Shown: positions 7,892-17,063, counted from the stretch's first letter. The stretch is 64,000 nucleotides of DNA from Fen-1058 sp964398185 (GCA_964398185.1 CAYNML010000003.1:70262-134261); one strand, 5' to 3'. Numbers and translations: made by a program. Notes: generated by a model from the letters alone, not told the origin.

Positions 7892-8646
7892 ACTTGAATC
7901 AGATCATCACTGACTTCGGCGGCCTGCTGCTGTTGATTGTGTTTGGCGTGCTGGCTCCCGTGTTCTTGATCTTATTCCGCGGCGGGCGCCTCCGACCTCG
8001 CTTCCGCGCCATCCCGGCTTTCAGATTGCTGCGCGGGCAGATGGGCCGGGCGATCGAATCCGGGCGCGATCTGCACGTCTCGATCGGCGCCGGCGGCGTC
8101 AGCGGCGATGATGCCGCGACCACGCTGGCGGGCCTGGCCATCGCCGAATACCTGGCCGACGAAGCGGCCGCCAGCGGCATCGCGCCCATCGTCACCACAT
8201 CTGATCCCACCAGCGCGCTGCTGGCCGAAGATGCCGTGCGGCGACCCTACACCCGCCAGGGCAATCTCAACGAATTTCCGCGCGGCGCGGCGCGACTACC
8301 CGCTTTGAATTCCACGCAATATGCCGCCGCCACCATGGACTTGCTCAATCACGAGCCGGTGTTGACCAACATCATGTCCGGCGCGTTCGGCGTCGAAGCC
8401 GCCTTGATCGATCAAGCGGCCAATAACCATGATCTGCCGCAGCTGTTCGGCGGATCTGATCCGCGCGCGCTGGCGGTGATGAGCACCTCGACCGATCAGA
8501 TCTTGATGGGCGAGGAGATGTACGCGGCCAAGGCGTATCTGCGCGCCCAGCCGCCGCATCTGGCGACCCTGCGCGCCGCCGATGTGCTGCGCATGGTGAT
8601 TGCGGTCTTGATCGTGCTGGCCTTTTTCATCGGACTGCTATCGTGA
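7888..8646 (+). CDS. DUF6754-like membrane-anchored protein
   Basis: 252 residues. There is an N-terminal membrane helix (about residues 10-30), a basic RGGRLRPRFRAIPAFRLLRGQM segment, and a soluble core containing GRDLHVSIGAGGVSGDDAATTLAGLAIAEYLADEAA, TTSDPTSALLAEDAVRRPY and SGAFGVEAALIDQA. A closing C-terminal helix sits at about residues 232-251. The pattern recalls the DUF6754 family I know from Chloroflexota annotations; that match is from memory and is moderate. Function is unknown. It overlaps the preceding gene by 4 bases and is 9 bases from the next, so it belongs to the same operon. Confidence 0.72.
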   Translation: MNLNQIITDFGGLLLLIVFGVLAPVFLILFRGGRLRPRFRAIPAFRLLRGQMGRAIESGRDLHVSIGAGGVSGDDAATTLAGLAIAEYLADEAAASGIAPIVTTSDPTSALLAEDAVRRPYTRQGNLNEFPRGAARLPALNSTQYAAATMDLLNHEPVLTNIMSGAFGVEAALIDQAANNHDLPQLFGGSDPRALAVMSTSTDQILMGEEMYAAKAYLRAQPPHLATLRAADVLRMVIAVLIVLAFFIGLLS

Positions 8647-8655
8647 GGCGTTGAC

Positions 8656-9294
8656 GTGAGACGAATTTTCACCAGCACTGCGCCCACCATCATCACCGGC
8701 ATCGCCGGGTTGATCGTGCTGCTGAGCTACATCTTTCCCGCCGAGGTGCTGGTGCAGCTGCGCGCCATCCTGATCAACATCGCCGTCATTGTGGCGGGCA
8801 TGGCGCTGCTGCTGGGGTTCTTCCGGTTGCTGAGTTTTCATCTGCGGCGGGTGCAGCAGCGCAAGAACGGCTACAGTGCGCTGGCGCTGATCGTGGCGCT
8901 GATCGTGTTTGTCGCGCTGGCTGTTGAACGGGTGTTGACGTTGAATGCGCCTCAGCCGGCGGCCTTGCCTGTGACTAACTTGATCTTCAACGCCATCATT
9001 GCGCCGATTCAATCTTCGCTGGGCGCGCTGCTGGCGATCTTCCTGGGTGCAGCCGCGTTCCGCATGGCGCAGCGCCGCCGCACGTGGGGCACGTTGTGGT
9101 TTCTGCTCTCGGCCGTTGTCGTGCTGCTGACGCAGATTCCGGTTTCGCCGGACAGCGTACTGCTGCCCGTGCGGCAATTGATCGACGCGCTGGCCCTGGG
9201 CGGCCTGCGCGGCTTGTTGTTGGGCGTTGCGTTGGGTACTTTGGCGGTCGCGTTCCGCGTCTTGCTGGCGATCGATCGACCGCAGGGTGAATGA
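8656..9294 (+). CDS. Polytopic membrane protein, unknown function
   Basis: 212 residues starting at a GTG that lies 9 bases after the previous stop codon. About five to six hydrophobic segments can be seen, for example TIITGIAGLIVLLSYIF, AILINIAVIVAGMALLLGF, ALALIVALIVFVALAV, the SSLGALLAIFLGAAAF region, TLWFLLSAVVVLLTQI and LLLGVALGTLAVAFRVLLAI. Basic loops such as FHLRRVQQRKNG separate them. There are no charged residues within helices that would suggest a transporter, and no known family is recognised. The position between the DUF6754-like gene and the zinc-ribbon repeat gene suggests a membrane partner in one complex. Confidence 0.75.
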   Translation: MRRIFTSTAPTIITGIAGLIVLLSYIFPAEVLVQLRAILINIAVIVAGMALLLGFFRLLSFHLRRVQQRKNGYSALALIVALIVFVALAVERVLTLNAPQPAALPVTNLIFNAIIAPIQSSLGALLAIFLGAAAFRMAQRRRTWGTLWFLLSAVVVLLTQIPVSPDSVLLPVRQLIDALALGGLRGLLLGVALGTLAVAFRVLLAIDRPQGE

Positions 9295-9311
9295 ACGGAT
9301 CAGTCTGATCT

Positions 9312-12300
9312 ATGATTTATTGTCCCGGATGTGGCACCGCCAATCGCGACGGCTCGCGTTTCTGCAATGAGTGTGGCACCAAGCTGCCCACCATGACCAG
9401 TGCGCTGTGCCCCACGTGCGGCATGCCCAATCCTCCCCACAGCCTGTTCTGCGAGAAATGCGGCACGCGTCTCACCGCCTCGCTGGCCGAAGAACCGGCA
9501 GCGCCGGAAGTTCCCGCCCCGGCGGCCTTCGTGCCCAAGGGTCTGTCACTGCCCACCAAAACGACGACCGAGCTGGAGTCTGCTGCCGCAGCGCCCGCCC
9601 CTGTCGAAGCGCCGCCGCCGGCTGAATCCGCCAGGCCCGTGGAAGAAGAACTGCCCGACTGGATGCAAGTGGTCCAATCGGCTGTGGCCGGCACCTCTGA
9701 GTTGGACATCGAAAAGGTGACAGCGGCCAGCGGCGCTGCCGACGCCGAACCGGAGGAAGTGCCAGCCTGGCTGGCCGAGCTCGGCATCAAACAATCTGGC
9801 CCGCTCAAGAAATCACCCACCGATGAACTGCTGCCGGAATGGGCGCAGCGGTTGCGCACCATGCCCGAATTGGCTCAGCCGCCTGAGCCAGACGAAGAAG
9901 TCCCCGACTGGCTGAAGACGCTTGGCACTACCGGCCAACTGCCGTCCATGAGCGAAATGCCCGCGGCAGCGGCTCTTCCGCCAAACACTGCTGCGCCGCT
10001 TGAAGCGGCCGCTGTCACGGCGGCTGAACCGGCCGCGGAAGAAGAACTGCCCGACTGGCTGAAGACGCTCGGCGCCACCGGCCAACTGCCGTCCATAAGC
10101 GAAACGCCTTTGGAAGCTGCTCCACTTCCGTCGGCTGTTACTGCACCGGCTGAACCGGCTGTGGAAGAAGAACTGCCCGAGTGGCTCAAGGAACCTGCCG
10201 CACCCTATTCCTCGGCTGAGTCAGAAACACTGCCTGCGGTGACATTGTCCGCTGCGCCGGTACAGCCCGCCGACGATATGCCCGACTGGCTGCGCGATCT
10301 GCGCCCGGCCGCCTCCACTGAAGACGCTCTGCCTGACTGGCTGGATGAACTCGGCGTTGAAGAGCAGCCCGCCCCAGGCTCAATGGCTCTGTCCTCAGGT
10401 GATAGCGCGCTCGATTGGCTGAGCCAGCTCGGTGCAACCGCGTCCGACGCTGTGCCGATTGCGCCAGAGGCCGCTGCTGAACCCGCCGTTACACCCGATT
10501 GGATGAGTTCACTCCGGGCATCCACGCCGGAAGTTGATACCCAGCCGACCGAAGAAACGCCCGACTGGATGCGCCAATTCGAGGCACAACAGCCTTCCTT
10601 CGAAGCGACAGCGGCTGGTGAAACACCCGATTGGATGAGCTCGCTTCGCGCGGCCCCGCCCGAACCCGCTGCGCCTGCTGAAGAAGAAGGCGCGCCCGAT
10701 TGGTTGAAAGACGCAGGCCTGGTTGCGGGCGCGGCCGCCCTCGACACGACTGCTGAACAGCAGCCGGAAGAAGCCGCTCCGCTCAAGCCCGTCACCGATT
10801 GGCTCTCGGCGTTGCGGCAGGCGACGCCGGATCTGGAAGCCGAGCAAGCGCAGGCCGCAGAAGAAGTTCCAGCCTGGATGCAGGAAGAGTCTGCGGCTGC
10901 GCCCCAAGCGATCGGCGGAGTGCAGGCTTACGATCAAGAAGTGCCAGACTGGCTGCGCGACGCCGGCGCAGTGACTCAACAACCGGCGCCTTCTGCCGCA
11001 GAAGAAATTCCCGACTGGCTGCGCGCAGCCCCAGCGGCTGTCGAATCAGCTGAAGCACAACCGCCTGCCCAGCCCGCAGAAGAAGGCGTGCCCGATTGGC
11101 TAAAAGGTTTGGGCGCAGTCGCAGCTGGTGCGGCGGCTCTGGGCGCATCCGCAGAAGAGCGACCGGAAGAACCGCCTCCACAAAAGCCAGCCACCGACTG
11201 GCTGTCGGCCTTGCGGCAGGCCACGCCTGAGATGGAAGCCGAACAAGCGCAGGCCGCAGAAGAAGTTCCAGCCTGGATGCAGGAAGAGTCTGCGGCTGCG
11301 CCACAAGCGATCGGCGGAGTGCGGACTTACGATCAAGAAATCCCGGACTGGCTGCGCGAATCCGGCGCAGCGCCTCAGCAGCCGGAGCCTGCCGCCGCAG
11401 AAGAGATTCCTGAGTGGTTGCGTGCGACACCAGCGCCGACAGGCTCGACTGAACCCGCTGCGCCTGCTGAAGAAGAAGGTGCGCCTGATTGGTTGCAGAG
11501 TGCGGGCCTGGCGGCAGGCGCGGTCGCACTTGGCGCTTCCGCAGCGGAACAGCCGGAAGAAGTGCCGGCGGAAAAACCGGCCACCGACTGGCTCACGGCT
11601 TTGCGCCGCGCCACGCCGGAGTTGGAAGCCGAACAGGCGCAGGCCGAAGAAGAAGTTCCAGCCTGGATGCAGGAAGAGTCTGCTGCGCCGCAAGCGATTG
11701 GCGGAGTGCAGGCTTACGATCAAGCAGTGCCGGACTGGCTGCGCGAATCTGGCCCGGTTTCCGCCGCGCTAGCGCCAGCCGACGAGAACGTGCCTGATTG
11801 GCTGCGCGAAGAATCGGGCGTTTCCTTCACGCCCGCGGCGCCTCTCGCAGAAATCGAAGAAGACGCAGGAACGCCTGATTGGTTGAAGGGTCTTGGCGTA
11901 GCAGCCGCGGGTGCGGCGGCAGTGGCCGCATCTCGTGCGAAAGAGCCAGCGGATGAAGATGTGCCCGCTTGGCTGCGCGAAGAGATTGCTGCGCCTGCCC
12001 AACCCCCGGCCGGTGAAATCCCTGAATGGTTGCAGGAAGCAGAACCTGCGCCTGCGCTTACATTTGAAACGCCTGCCGCCGCAGAAGCAGAAGCGGGCGA
12101 AACGCCGGACTGGCTGCGCGAATTCGCGCCTGCCGCAGCGGCCGGAGCGACGCTGGCTACTGCTGAGCCTGTCACCGAAGAAGCCGAAGAGATCGAGCAG
12201 CCAGAAGAGGCCGCTGAAACCGAACCGGAAGAAAGTTGGGTTACAAAGGCGGCGCCGGTTGCGGCGGCCGGGCTGGCGACAGCGGCCGTGCTCGGGGCCA

Positions 12301-13490
12301 GAAAACCAGAGAAGGCTGAAGCCGCTCCGGCCGAGATCCCCGAGTGGCTCAAGGAGATTCGACAGGAGCAGCAGGTCAGTCGAACTTCCATTCCGGTTCC
12401 ACCGCCGGAAGCCGCCGGCCTGACTCAGGCCGAAATTCCGGCCTGGCTGGAAGCGCTGCGCCCTACCGAAGAGGCCGGTGCTCCCCAGGAAGCCGAGACG
12501 CCTTCTGAAACAGAAGGACCGTTGGCGGGCATCGCCAATGCGCTGCCGCCCGCGCCCATCATGGGCCAGATGACGGGCCTGCCTGCCAAATTGCAGTTTG
12601 CGATCTCGGCCGAAGATCAGGCGAAGTCCGGCATCTTGAAAGAGCTGCTGACTCAGCACGCCGTAGCGCCGGCGTCGGTGGAACAATTCCTCGTCAAAGG
12701 TTCGGCCATTCGCCGCCGCATGCTGCGCTGGGTGGTCACTTTCCTGCTGGCGCTGGCGCTGCTCACGCCGATTGCGTTCAACATCAATGAGCGCACCGGC
12801 TTGCCGCTATTGCCGGATGCGATGAACATGGTGGTGCCGATGCCCAACCAGGCGGCGGCCGTCAAGATTGCCGAATTGGCGCAGCTGCCTGCCCAGGCCA
12901 GAGTGCTGGTCGTCTTTGATTATGATGCGGCACAGGCCGGCGAGATGAACACCGTGGCGACCGCCTTGTTGCGCAGCCCGGCCCTGACCAATGCGCAGCT
13001 ATTCATCGCCAGCCTCAACCCGCAGGGCAGCGCCGTGGCGCGCACCGTTTTGAGCAAGCTGCCTGACCTGCGCTACACCGATCTGGGCTTTGTGCCGGGG
13101 CAGATCAATGGCGTGCAAGCCGTGTTGTCCAGGGCCGGCAATGTGAACATGATCATCGAGCTGGCGGCTTCGCCGGAGACGGTGCGCTGGTGGGCCGAAC
13201 AGCTCAAGGCCAGTCGCGCCGCGACGCCGCTGGTTGCCGGCATCAGCGCGGGCGCCGAACCGCTGACGATGCCGTACGTCCAATCGGGACAGGTGCAGGG
13301 ACTGGTCAGCGGATATCCGGGGTCGATCGCTTACCTCAACATGATCAACGCGATCAAGTCAACTGATCAACCGGCTCAATATCAAATTCCGCTGGAGGGT
13401 CTGGCTTTGGCGAACTACGCCATGGTAGTCCTGATCGTCGTCGGTGGGCTGGCGGCGCTGCTGCGCGGCGCGGGAAGGCGGCCGGCATGA
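9312..13490 (+). CDS. Giant zinc-ribbon protein with 33 PDWL-type motifs and C-terminal membrane anchor
   Basis: 1,392 residues. The N-terminus has two zinc ribbons (CPGC...CNEC and CPTC...CEKC, residues about 4-51). A long Ala/Pro/Glu-rich, probably disordered region follows to about residue 1,050, carrying 33 copies of a short motif of the form [hydrophobic]-P-[DEA]-W-[LM]-x2-3-[LF]. Within it a 131-132 residue module is repeated three times. A membrane helix (about 1,137-1,157, VVTFLLALALLTPIAFNI) precedes an extracytoplasmic domain, and a last helix lies near the C-terminus (ALANYAMVVLIVVGGLAALL). This looks like a membrane-tethered scaffold whose tryptophan motifs dock partner proteins. 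That role is inference; I know no named family with this architecture. Confidence 0.82.
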   Translation: MIYCPGCGTANRDGSRFCNECGTKLPTMTSALCPTCGMPNPPHSLFCEKCGTRLTASLAEEPAAPEVPAPAAFVPKGLSLPTKTTTELESAAAAPAPVEAPPPAESARPVEEELPDWMQVVQSAVAGTSELDIEKVTAASGAADAEPEEVPAWLAELGIKQSGPLKKSPTDELLPEWAQRLRTMPELAQPPEPDEEVPDWLKTLGTTGQLPSMSEMPAAAALPPNTAAPLEAAAVTAAEPAAEEELPDWLKTLGATGQLPSISETPLEAAPLPSAVTAPAEPAVEEELPEWLKEPAAPYSSAESETLPAVTLSAAPVQPADDMPDWLRDLRPAASTEDALPDWLDELGVEEQPAPGSMALSSGDSALDWLSQLGATASDAVPIAPEAAAEPAVTPDWMSSLRASTPEVDTQPTEETPDWMRQFEAQQPSFEATAAGETPDWMSSLRAAPPEPAAPAEEEGAPDWLKDAGLVAGAAALDTTAEQQPEEAAPLKPVTDWLSALRQATPDLEAEQAQAAEEVPAWMQEESAAAPQAIGGVQAYDQEVPDWLRDAGAVTQQPAPSAAEEIPDWLRAAPAAVESAEAQPPAQPAEEGVPDWLKGLGAVAAGAAALGASAEERPEEPPPQKPATDWLSALRQATPEMEAEQAQAAEEVPAWMQEESAAAPQAIGGVRTYDQEIPDWLRESGAAPQQPEPAAAEEIPEWLRATPAPTGSTEPAAPAEEEGAPDWLQSAGLAAGAVALGASAAEQPEEVPAEKPATDWLTALRRATPELEAEQAQAEEEVPAWMQEESAAPQAIGGVQAYDQAVPDWLRESGPVSAALAPADENVPDWLREESGVSFTPAAPLAEIEEDAGTPDWLKGLGVAAAGAAAVAASRAKEPADEDVPAWLREEIAAPAQPPAGEIPEWLQEAEPAPALTFETPAAAEAEAGETPDWLREFAPAAAAGATLATAEPVTEEAEEIEQPEEAAETEPEESWVTKAAPVAAAGLATAAVLGARKPEKAEAAPAEIPEWLKEIRQEQQVSRTSIPVPPPEAAGLTQAEIPAWLEALRPTEEAGAPQEAETPSETEGPLAGIANALPPAPIMGQMTGLPAKLQFAISAEDQAKSGILKELLTQHAVAPASVEQFLVKGSAIRRRMLRWVVTFLLALALLTPIAFNINERTGLPLLPDAMNMVVPMPNQAAAVKIAELAQLPAQARVLVVFDYDAAQAGEMNTVATALLRSPALTNAQLFIASLNPQGSAVARTVLSKLPDLRYTDLGFVPGQINGVQAVLSRAGNVNMIIELAASPETVRWWAEQLKASRAATPLVAGISAGAEPLTMPYVQSGQVQGLVSGYPGSIAYLNMINAIKSTDQPAQYQIPLEGLALANYAMVVLIVVGGLAALLRGAGRRPA
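10692..11756 (+). repeat. In-gene tandem module, 396 and 393 bp periods
   Basis: Copies begin at 10692, 11088 and 11481, all in codon phase; the third is incomplete at its end. Each copy encodes the same order of segments: PDWL, TDWLSALR, EAEQAQ, VPAWMQEE, QAIGGV, YDQ, PDWLR. The DNA is well conserved between copies, which points to recent internal duplication or homogenisation. Confidence 0.9.
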
Positions 13491-14152
13491 ACCTCGAAGC
13501 GATCAGCCTCATCGTCGGCGCCGTCTTCACCCTGCTGGTGTTGTCGTATCTTATCGGCGACAACGTCCTGTTCCGGCTGACCGTCTACATTCTGATCGGT
13601 GCGGGCGCGGCGTATGCGGCTGTCGTCGTCATCTTTGATGTGTTGTGGTTTAGCCTTGACGAAGCGCTCAGGCAGGCGGCCGCCGGCAACATCAGCTGGC
13701 TTATCATCGAGGCGGTCGCCTTGCTGCTCGGCGGCATGGTGTGGTTTAAAGCCTCGCCACGCCTGGCGTGGATCGGCAACATTCCGATGGGGTATCTCAT
13801 CGGCGTGGGCGCGGCCACCGTGCTGGGCGGTGTGATCATCGGCACGCTGGGACCGCAGATCGTCGCGGCGGGCGCGCCGGTCACGTCACCGTCGGGCGGG
13901 CCGCCCAGCGTGATCATGACCATCATCGCTGCCAGCGGCGCGATCGTGACGCTCTTGTCGTTTGGCTACTATCGCGTCGGGCGCGACAGCCCGTTCCAAC
14001 TGGTGAACCTCACGGGCCGGCGCTTCTTCTTGATGATCGGCCTGGGCGCGATTTTTGCGCTGGTGTTCATGGCGAGTGTGACGTTGTTGTACGATCGCGG
14101 CGCGGCGCTGGTTGAGGCCGTGCGCGAAGTCCAGCGGCAGTTCATCAGATAA
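13487..14152 (+). CDS. Polytopic membrane protein, unknown function
   Basis: 221 residues; the ATG overlaps the last codons of the giant scaffold gene (ATGA type), indicating translational coupling. About six hydrophobic segments can be seen: LIVGAVFTLLVLSYLIG, LTVYILIGAGAAYAAVVVIF, ISWLIIEAVALLLGGMVWF, IGVGAATVLGGVIIGTLG, VIMTIIAASGAIVTLLSF and FFLMIGLGAIFALVFMASVTLL. The linker before the last one contains a tyrosine/arginine-rich stretch (YYRVGRDSPFQLVNLTGRR). No family is recognised. It is most likely a further membrane subunit of the assembly encoded by this series. Confidence 0.75.
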   Translation: MNLEAISLIVGAVFTLLVLSYLIGDNVLFRLTVYILIGAGAAYAAVVVIFDVLWFSLDEALRQAAAGNISWLIIEAVALLLGGMVWFKASPRLAWIGNIPMGYLIGVGAATVLGGVIIGTLGPQIVAAGAPVTSPSGGPPSVIMTIIAASGAIVTLLSFGYYRVGRDSPFQLVNLTGRRFFLMIGLGAIFALVFMASVTLLYDRGAALVEAVREVQRQFIR

Positions 14153-14159
14153 TCTCACA

Positions 14160-14187
14160 CCCGATCGGTTGCCGCAGCCCGATCGGG
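14160..14187 (+). terminator. Weak hairpin between membrane gene and GlmL-like gene
   Basis: CCCGATCGG (14160-14168) can pair with CCGATCGGG (14179-14187) around a 10-base loop. Only a short T-containing tail follows, so this may attenuate rather than end transcription. The words are also examples of the very frequent CGATCGG motif of this genome. Confidence 0.35.
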
Positions 14188-14207
14188 TTGGTGTATAGAC
14201 TATCGGC

Positions 14208-15962
14208 ATGGCAGAACTAACGGACGTCTCCTCCATCTTGGCCATCGACATCGGCAGCGTGAACACGCAGGCGGTGCTGATCGCGCTGGTCGAAGGATCC
14301 TATCGCTTCGTGGCGCGCGCGCAGTCGCCCACCACGCAGGAAGAACCGTGGGCCGATGTGTCGATCGGCGTGCGCCACGCGGTGGAGCAATTGCAGCACG
14401 TGGCAGCGCGGCCCATCTTGAGCGACGACGGCAACATCATCTCGCCGGAGCACGACGACGGTTCGGGCGTGGATTTGTGTGTCATCACCAGCAGCGCCGC
14501 GCCGCCGCTGCGCCTGGTGCTGGCCGGACTGGTGGGCGAGTTGAGCCTGGACAGCCTGCGCCGCGCCGCTGCGGGGACGTACACTTCGGTGGAGGATGTG
14601 ATCTCGCTGCTGGGCACGGGCCGCAAGAGCGACGAGATGCGGGCCAAGAGCATTCTGGCGGTGCAGCCCGACGCGGTGTGCATTGCGGGCGGCACGGATG
14701 GCGGCTCAATCACCCCGGTGCTGAATCTGGTCGAGTCGGTCGCCCTGGGCGCGTCGTTGATCGATCCGCTTTCACGACCGGCGCTGGTCTATGCCGGCAA
14801 TGCCGCGCTGCGGGCGCGCGTGAAAGAGATTGTGGGCAACGATATTTCGCTGGTGGCGGTGGAAGGCAACGTGCGCCCCGCGCTGGGCAAGGAAGACCTT
14901 GGCCCGCTGCAAGCCGAGTTGGATGCGCTGCACGCCAGCACCAAGCTGTCTCAGGTGAACGGTCTGAGTGAGTGCGCGGTCTGGGCCAACATTCCCGTGG
15001 TGTCCACGGCCCGCAGCTTCGGCAACGTCGTGCGCTATCTCAGCATGATCGGCGATGCGCACGCGGGCACGCTGGGCGTGGATGTGGGCGCGTCCAATAC
15101 CATGGTGGGGGCGGCCTTCAACGGCAAGTTGCAATTGACCGTGCGCAGTGATATCGGCTCGGCGTTTGGCGGCGCGCGCTTGCTGTCCGAGGCGAAGATT
15201 GCCAACGTGGCGCGCTGGCTGCCCTTTGCGATGCATCCCACCGATCTGGAAGCATTCGTCATCGATAAAGAACTGCGCCCGCTGACCATTCCGGCCGACG
15301 GGCGTGATTTGCTGATCGAGCAGGCTCTGGCGCGTGAAGCGCTGCGCTCGATCGTGAAACTGGCGCAGCCCAGCTGGCGGCGGCTGGCGCCGCGCGGCCG
15401 CGGTGCGGTGCGGCCCCTGTTCGAGCGCATCGTCGGCGCAGGAGCCGTCATCGCCAGGGCCACACGCCCCGGCCAGGCGGCGTTGTTGCTGTTGGATGCG
15501 CTGGAGCCGATCGGGGTGTTTGAGCTCTTGATCGATGTATACGGCCTGCTGCCCGCGCTGGGCGCGGCGGCCATCGCCCATCCGTTAAGCGTGGTGCAGA
15601 CGATCGAGAATAAAGGCTTGATGTCGCTGGGGACGGTGGTGGTGCCAACCGGCGCTGCACGCCCCGGCGAAGTGGTGCTGGGCTTGAAGATGAGTTACGA
15701 AGGCGGCGGCGATCTGGAAGTGGAAGTGGCGGCGGGCACGCTGGAAGTGCTGCCGTTGCCGCCGGGCATGAAGGCCACGCTGAAGTTGCAGCCGCGCCGG
15801 GGCATCGATATTGGCCGTGTGCGCAAATCGATTCCGGTGGAGGGCGGCGCGCTGGGCCTCATCGTCGATGCGCGCGGCCGGCCATTGGTGCGGCATTTGC
15901 CGTCCGATCCGGAAATGCGGCGCGATCAGATTCAACAGTGGCTGTGGGATATGGGGGCGTAA
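14208..15962 (+). CDS. GlmL/MutL-like protein (glutamate mutase accessory family)
   Basis: 584 residues. The N-terminus carries the ASKHA-type phosphate loop ILAIDIGSVNTQAVL (about residues 8-22) and a second phosphate-binding segment GTLGVDVGASNTMVG (about 286-300). The GlmL/MutL family is an ATPase-fold group named from glutamate mutase operons, where it is thought to help maintain the B12 enzyme. Here no GlmE or GlmS is present. The gene sits behind membrane proteins and overlaps the next gene (TAATG), and a C-terminal part beyond about residue 460 (RRGIDIG...GGALGLIVDARGRPL) makes it longer than I expect for the family. In this lineage it may serve the envelope series rather than a mutase; that is inference. 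Confidence 0.8.
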   Translation: MAELTDVSSILAIDIGSVNTQAVLIALVEGSYRFVARAQSPTTQEEPWADVSIGVRHAVEQLQHVAARPILSDDGNIISPEHDDGSGVDLCVITSSAAPPLRLVLAGLVGELSLDSLRRAAAGTYTSVEDVISLLGTGRKSDEMRAKSILAVQPDAVCIAGGTDGGSITPVLNLVESVALGASLIDPLSRPALVYAGNAALRARVKEIVGNDISLVAVEGNVRPALGKEDLGPLQAELDALHASTKLSQVNGLSECAVWANIPVVSTARSFGNVVRYLSMIGDAHAGTLGVDVGASNTMVGAAFNGKLQLTVRSDIGSAFGGARLLSEAKIANVARWLPFAMHPTDLEAFVIDKELRPLTIPADGRDLLIEQALAREALRSIVKLAQPSWRRLAPRGRGAVRPLFERIVGAGAVIARATRPGQAALLLLDALEPIGVFELLIDVYGLLPALGAAAIAHPLSVVQTIENKGLMSLGTVVVPTGAARPGEVVLGLKMSYEGGGDLEVEVAAGTLEVLPLPPGMKATLKLQPRRGIDIGRVRKSIPVEGGALGLIVDARGRPLVRHLPSDPEMRRDQIQQWLWDMGA

Positions 15963-17044
15963 TGTCGGAAGCGGGTGTCTATTATCCGCCAGAAACGCGC
16001 GTGCTGCCGTTGACGACTATCCGGCGCGAACGCGTGCTGCCCATGCCGGGCAAGGTGTTGGTCAATCCCGGCGATCGGGTGCAGCCGTCGCAGCCGGTGG
16101 CGCAGGCCGAAGTCAGCGGCGAGGTCAGCGTGGTCAACGTGGCGCATCTGCTGCGTGTCCCGGCCGCCAAGGCCTATAAGTATCTCAAGGTCAAAGAAGG
16201 CGCGGACGTGACGATGAATACCGTCATCGCTGCCAAGGGGCTGACGGCGGCGGGCCGCGTCAAATCGCCGGCGAACGGTTTTGTGTATCGCATTGATAAG
16301 TCCACCGGCCGCGTGTTGATCAAGGTGGTCAGCCGTCCGCTGGAATTGTCGGCGTATCTGGCCGGCACGGTGGCTACCGTGATGGCCGGGCACGGGGTCG
16401 TGGTCGAGACGACGGGCGCGTTGATTCAGGCCGCGCTGGGGTTTGGCGGTGAATCGTTCGGCGTGCTGCAAGTGGTTTCCAAGCGCGCGTCCGATCCGAT
16501 GAAGGCCCGCACGATCGATGTGACGATGCATGGCGCCATCATCGTCGGCGGCGCCTGGTTCGACGAGACGGTTCTGGAGCAGGCGATTCAGATGAAGGTG
16601 CGCGGCTTGATCGCGGGCAGCATGGACGGCGGTCTGCTGGAGGCGGCGCGCACTGCCCCGTTCCCGATTTTGCTGACCGAGGGGTTGGGCCACGTTGCGA
16701 TGGCGGCGCCGATCTTCAGGTTGTTGAAGAGCAATACCGGACGCGAGGTGTCGATCAGCGCGGTGACGCGCACCCGGTGGGGTGTGCAGCGACCCGAGAT
16801 AGTGATCCCGTTGCCGTCGGATTCCAAGCCCGAACCGCCGGCCTTTGGCATGCCGCTGGCCGTGGGGGTGCGCGTGCGCGTGCTGCGCGGACCGCGCCAG
16901 GGCAAGGTGGGCCAGGTGACGGCCCTGCCGGACCTGCCGCAGCAAATCGAGACCGGCGCCAAGGTCCACTGCGCCGAGGTCGATCTGGGCGGCGACGACG
17001 GGCGCACGCTGGTGCCGTTTGCGAACCTGGAGATCTTCCGGTAA
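15962..17044 (+). CDS. Barrel-sandwich and KOW-like domain protein, unknown function
   Basis: 360 residues from the ATG at 15962, which shares bases with the stop of the GlmL-like gene (TAATG). The N-terminal part (LPMPGKVLVNPGDRVQPSQP...AEVSGEVSVVNVAHLL) resembles a lipoyl/barrel-sandwich hybrid, but without the MKM or DKA attachment lysine. A second such half follows (KSPANGFVYRIDKSTGRVLIKVV). The middle (about 150-260) is alpha/beta with GAIIVGGAWFDETVLEQAI. The C-terminus (RVRVLRGPRQGKVGQV...VPFANLEIF, about 305-360) resembles a KOW motif. Cytoplasmic; no enzyme motif seen. Its fixed coupling to the GlmL-like gene suggests a common task. Confidence 0.72.
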   Translation: MSEAGVYYPPETRVLPLTTIRRERVLPMPGKVLVNPGDRVQPSQPVAQAEVSGEVSVVNVAHLLRVPAAKAYKYLKVKEGADVTMNTVIAAKGLTAAGRVKSPANGFVYRIDKSTGRVLIKVVSRPLELSAYLAGTVATVMAGHGVVVETTGALIQAALGFGGESFGVLQVVSKRASDPMKARTIDVTMHGAIIVGGAWFDETVLEQAIQMKVRGLIAGSMDGGLLEAARTAPFPILLTEGLGHVAMAAPIFRLLKSNTGREVSISAVTRTRWGVQRPEIVIPLPSDSKPEPPAFGMPLAVGVRVRVLRGPRQGKVGQVTALPDLPQQIETGAKVHCAEVDLGGDDGRTLVPFANLEIFR

Positions 17045-17063
17045 AGACGCGGCGGGCTTGATT

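Noticed and set aside
10692..11756. Regular spacing of similar DNA segments considered as CRISPR-like
   Set aside because: Periods are 393-396 bp, in codon phase, and encode repeated protein modules.
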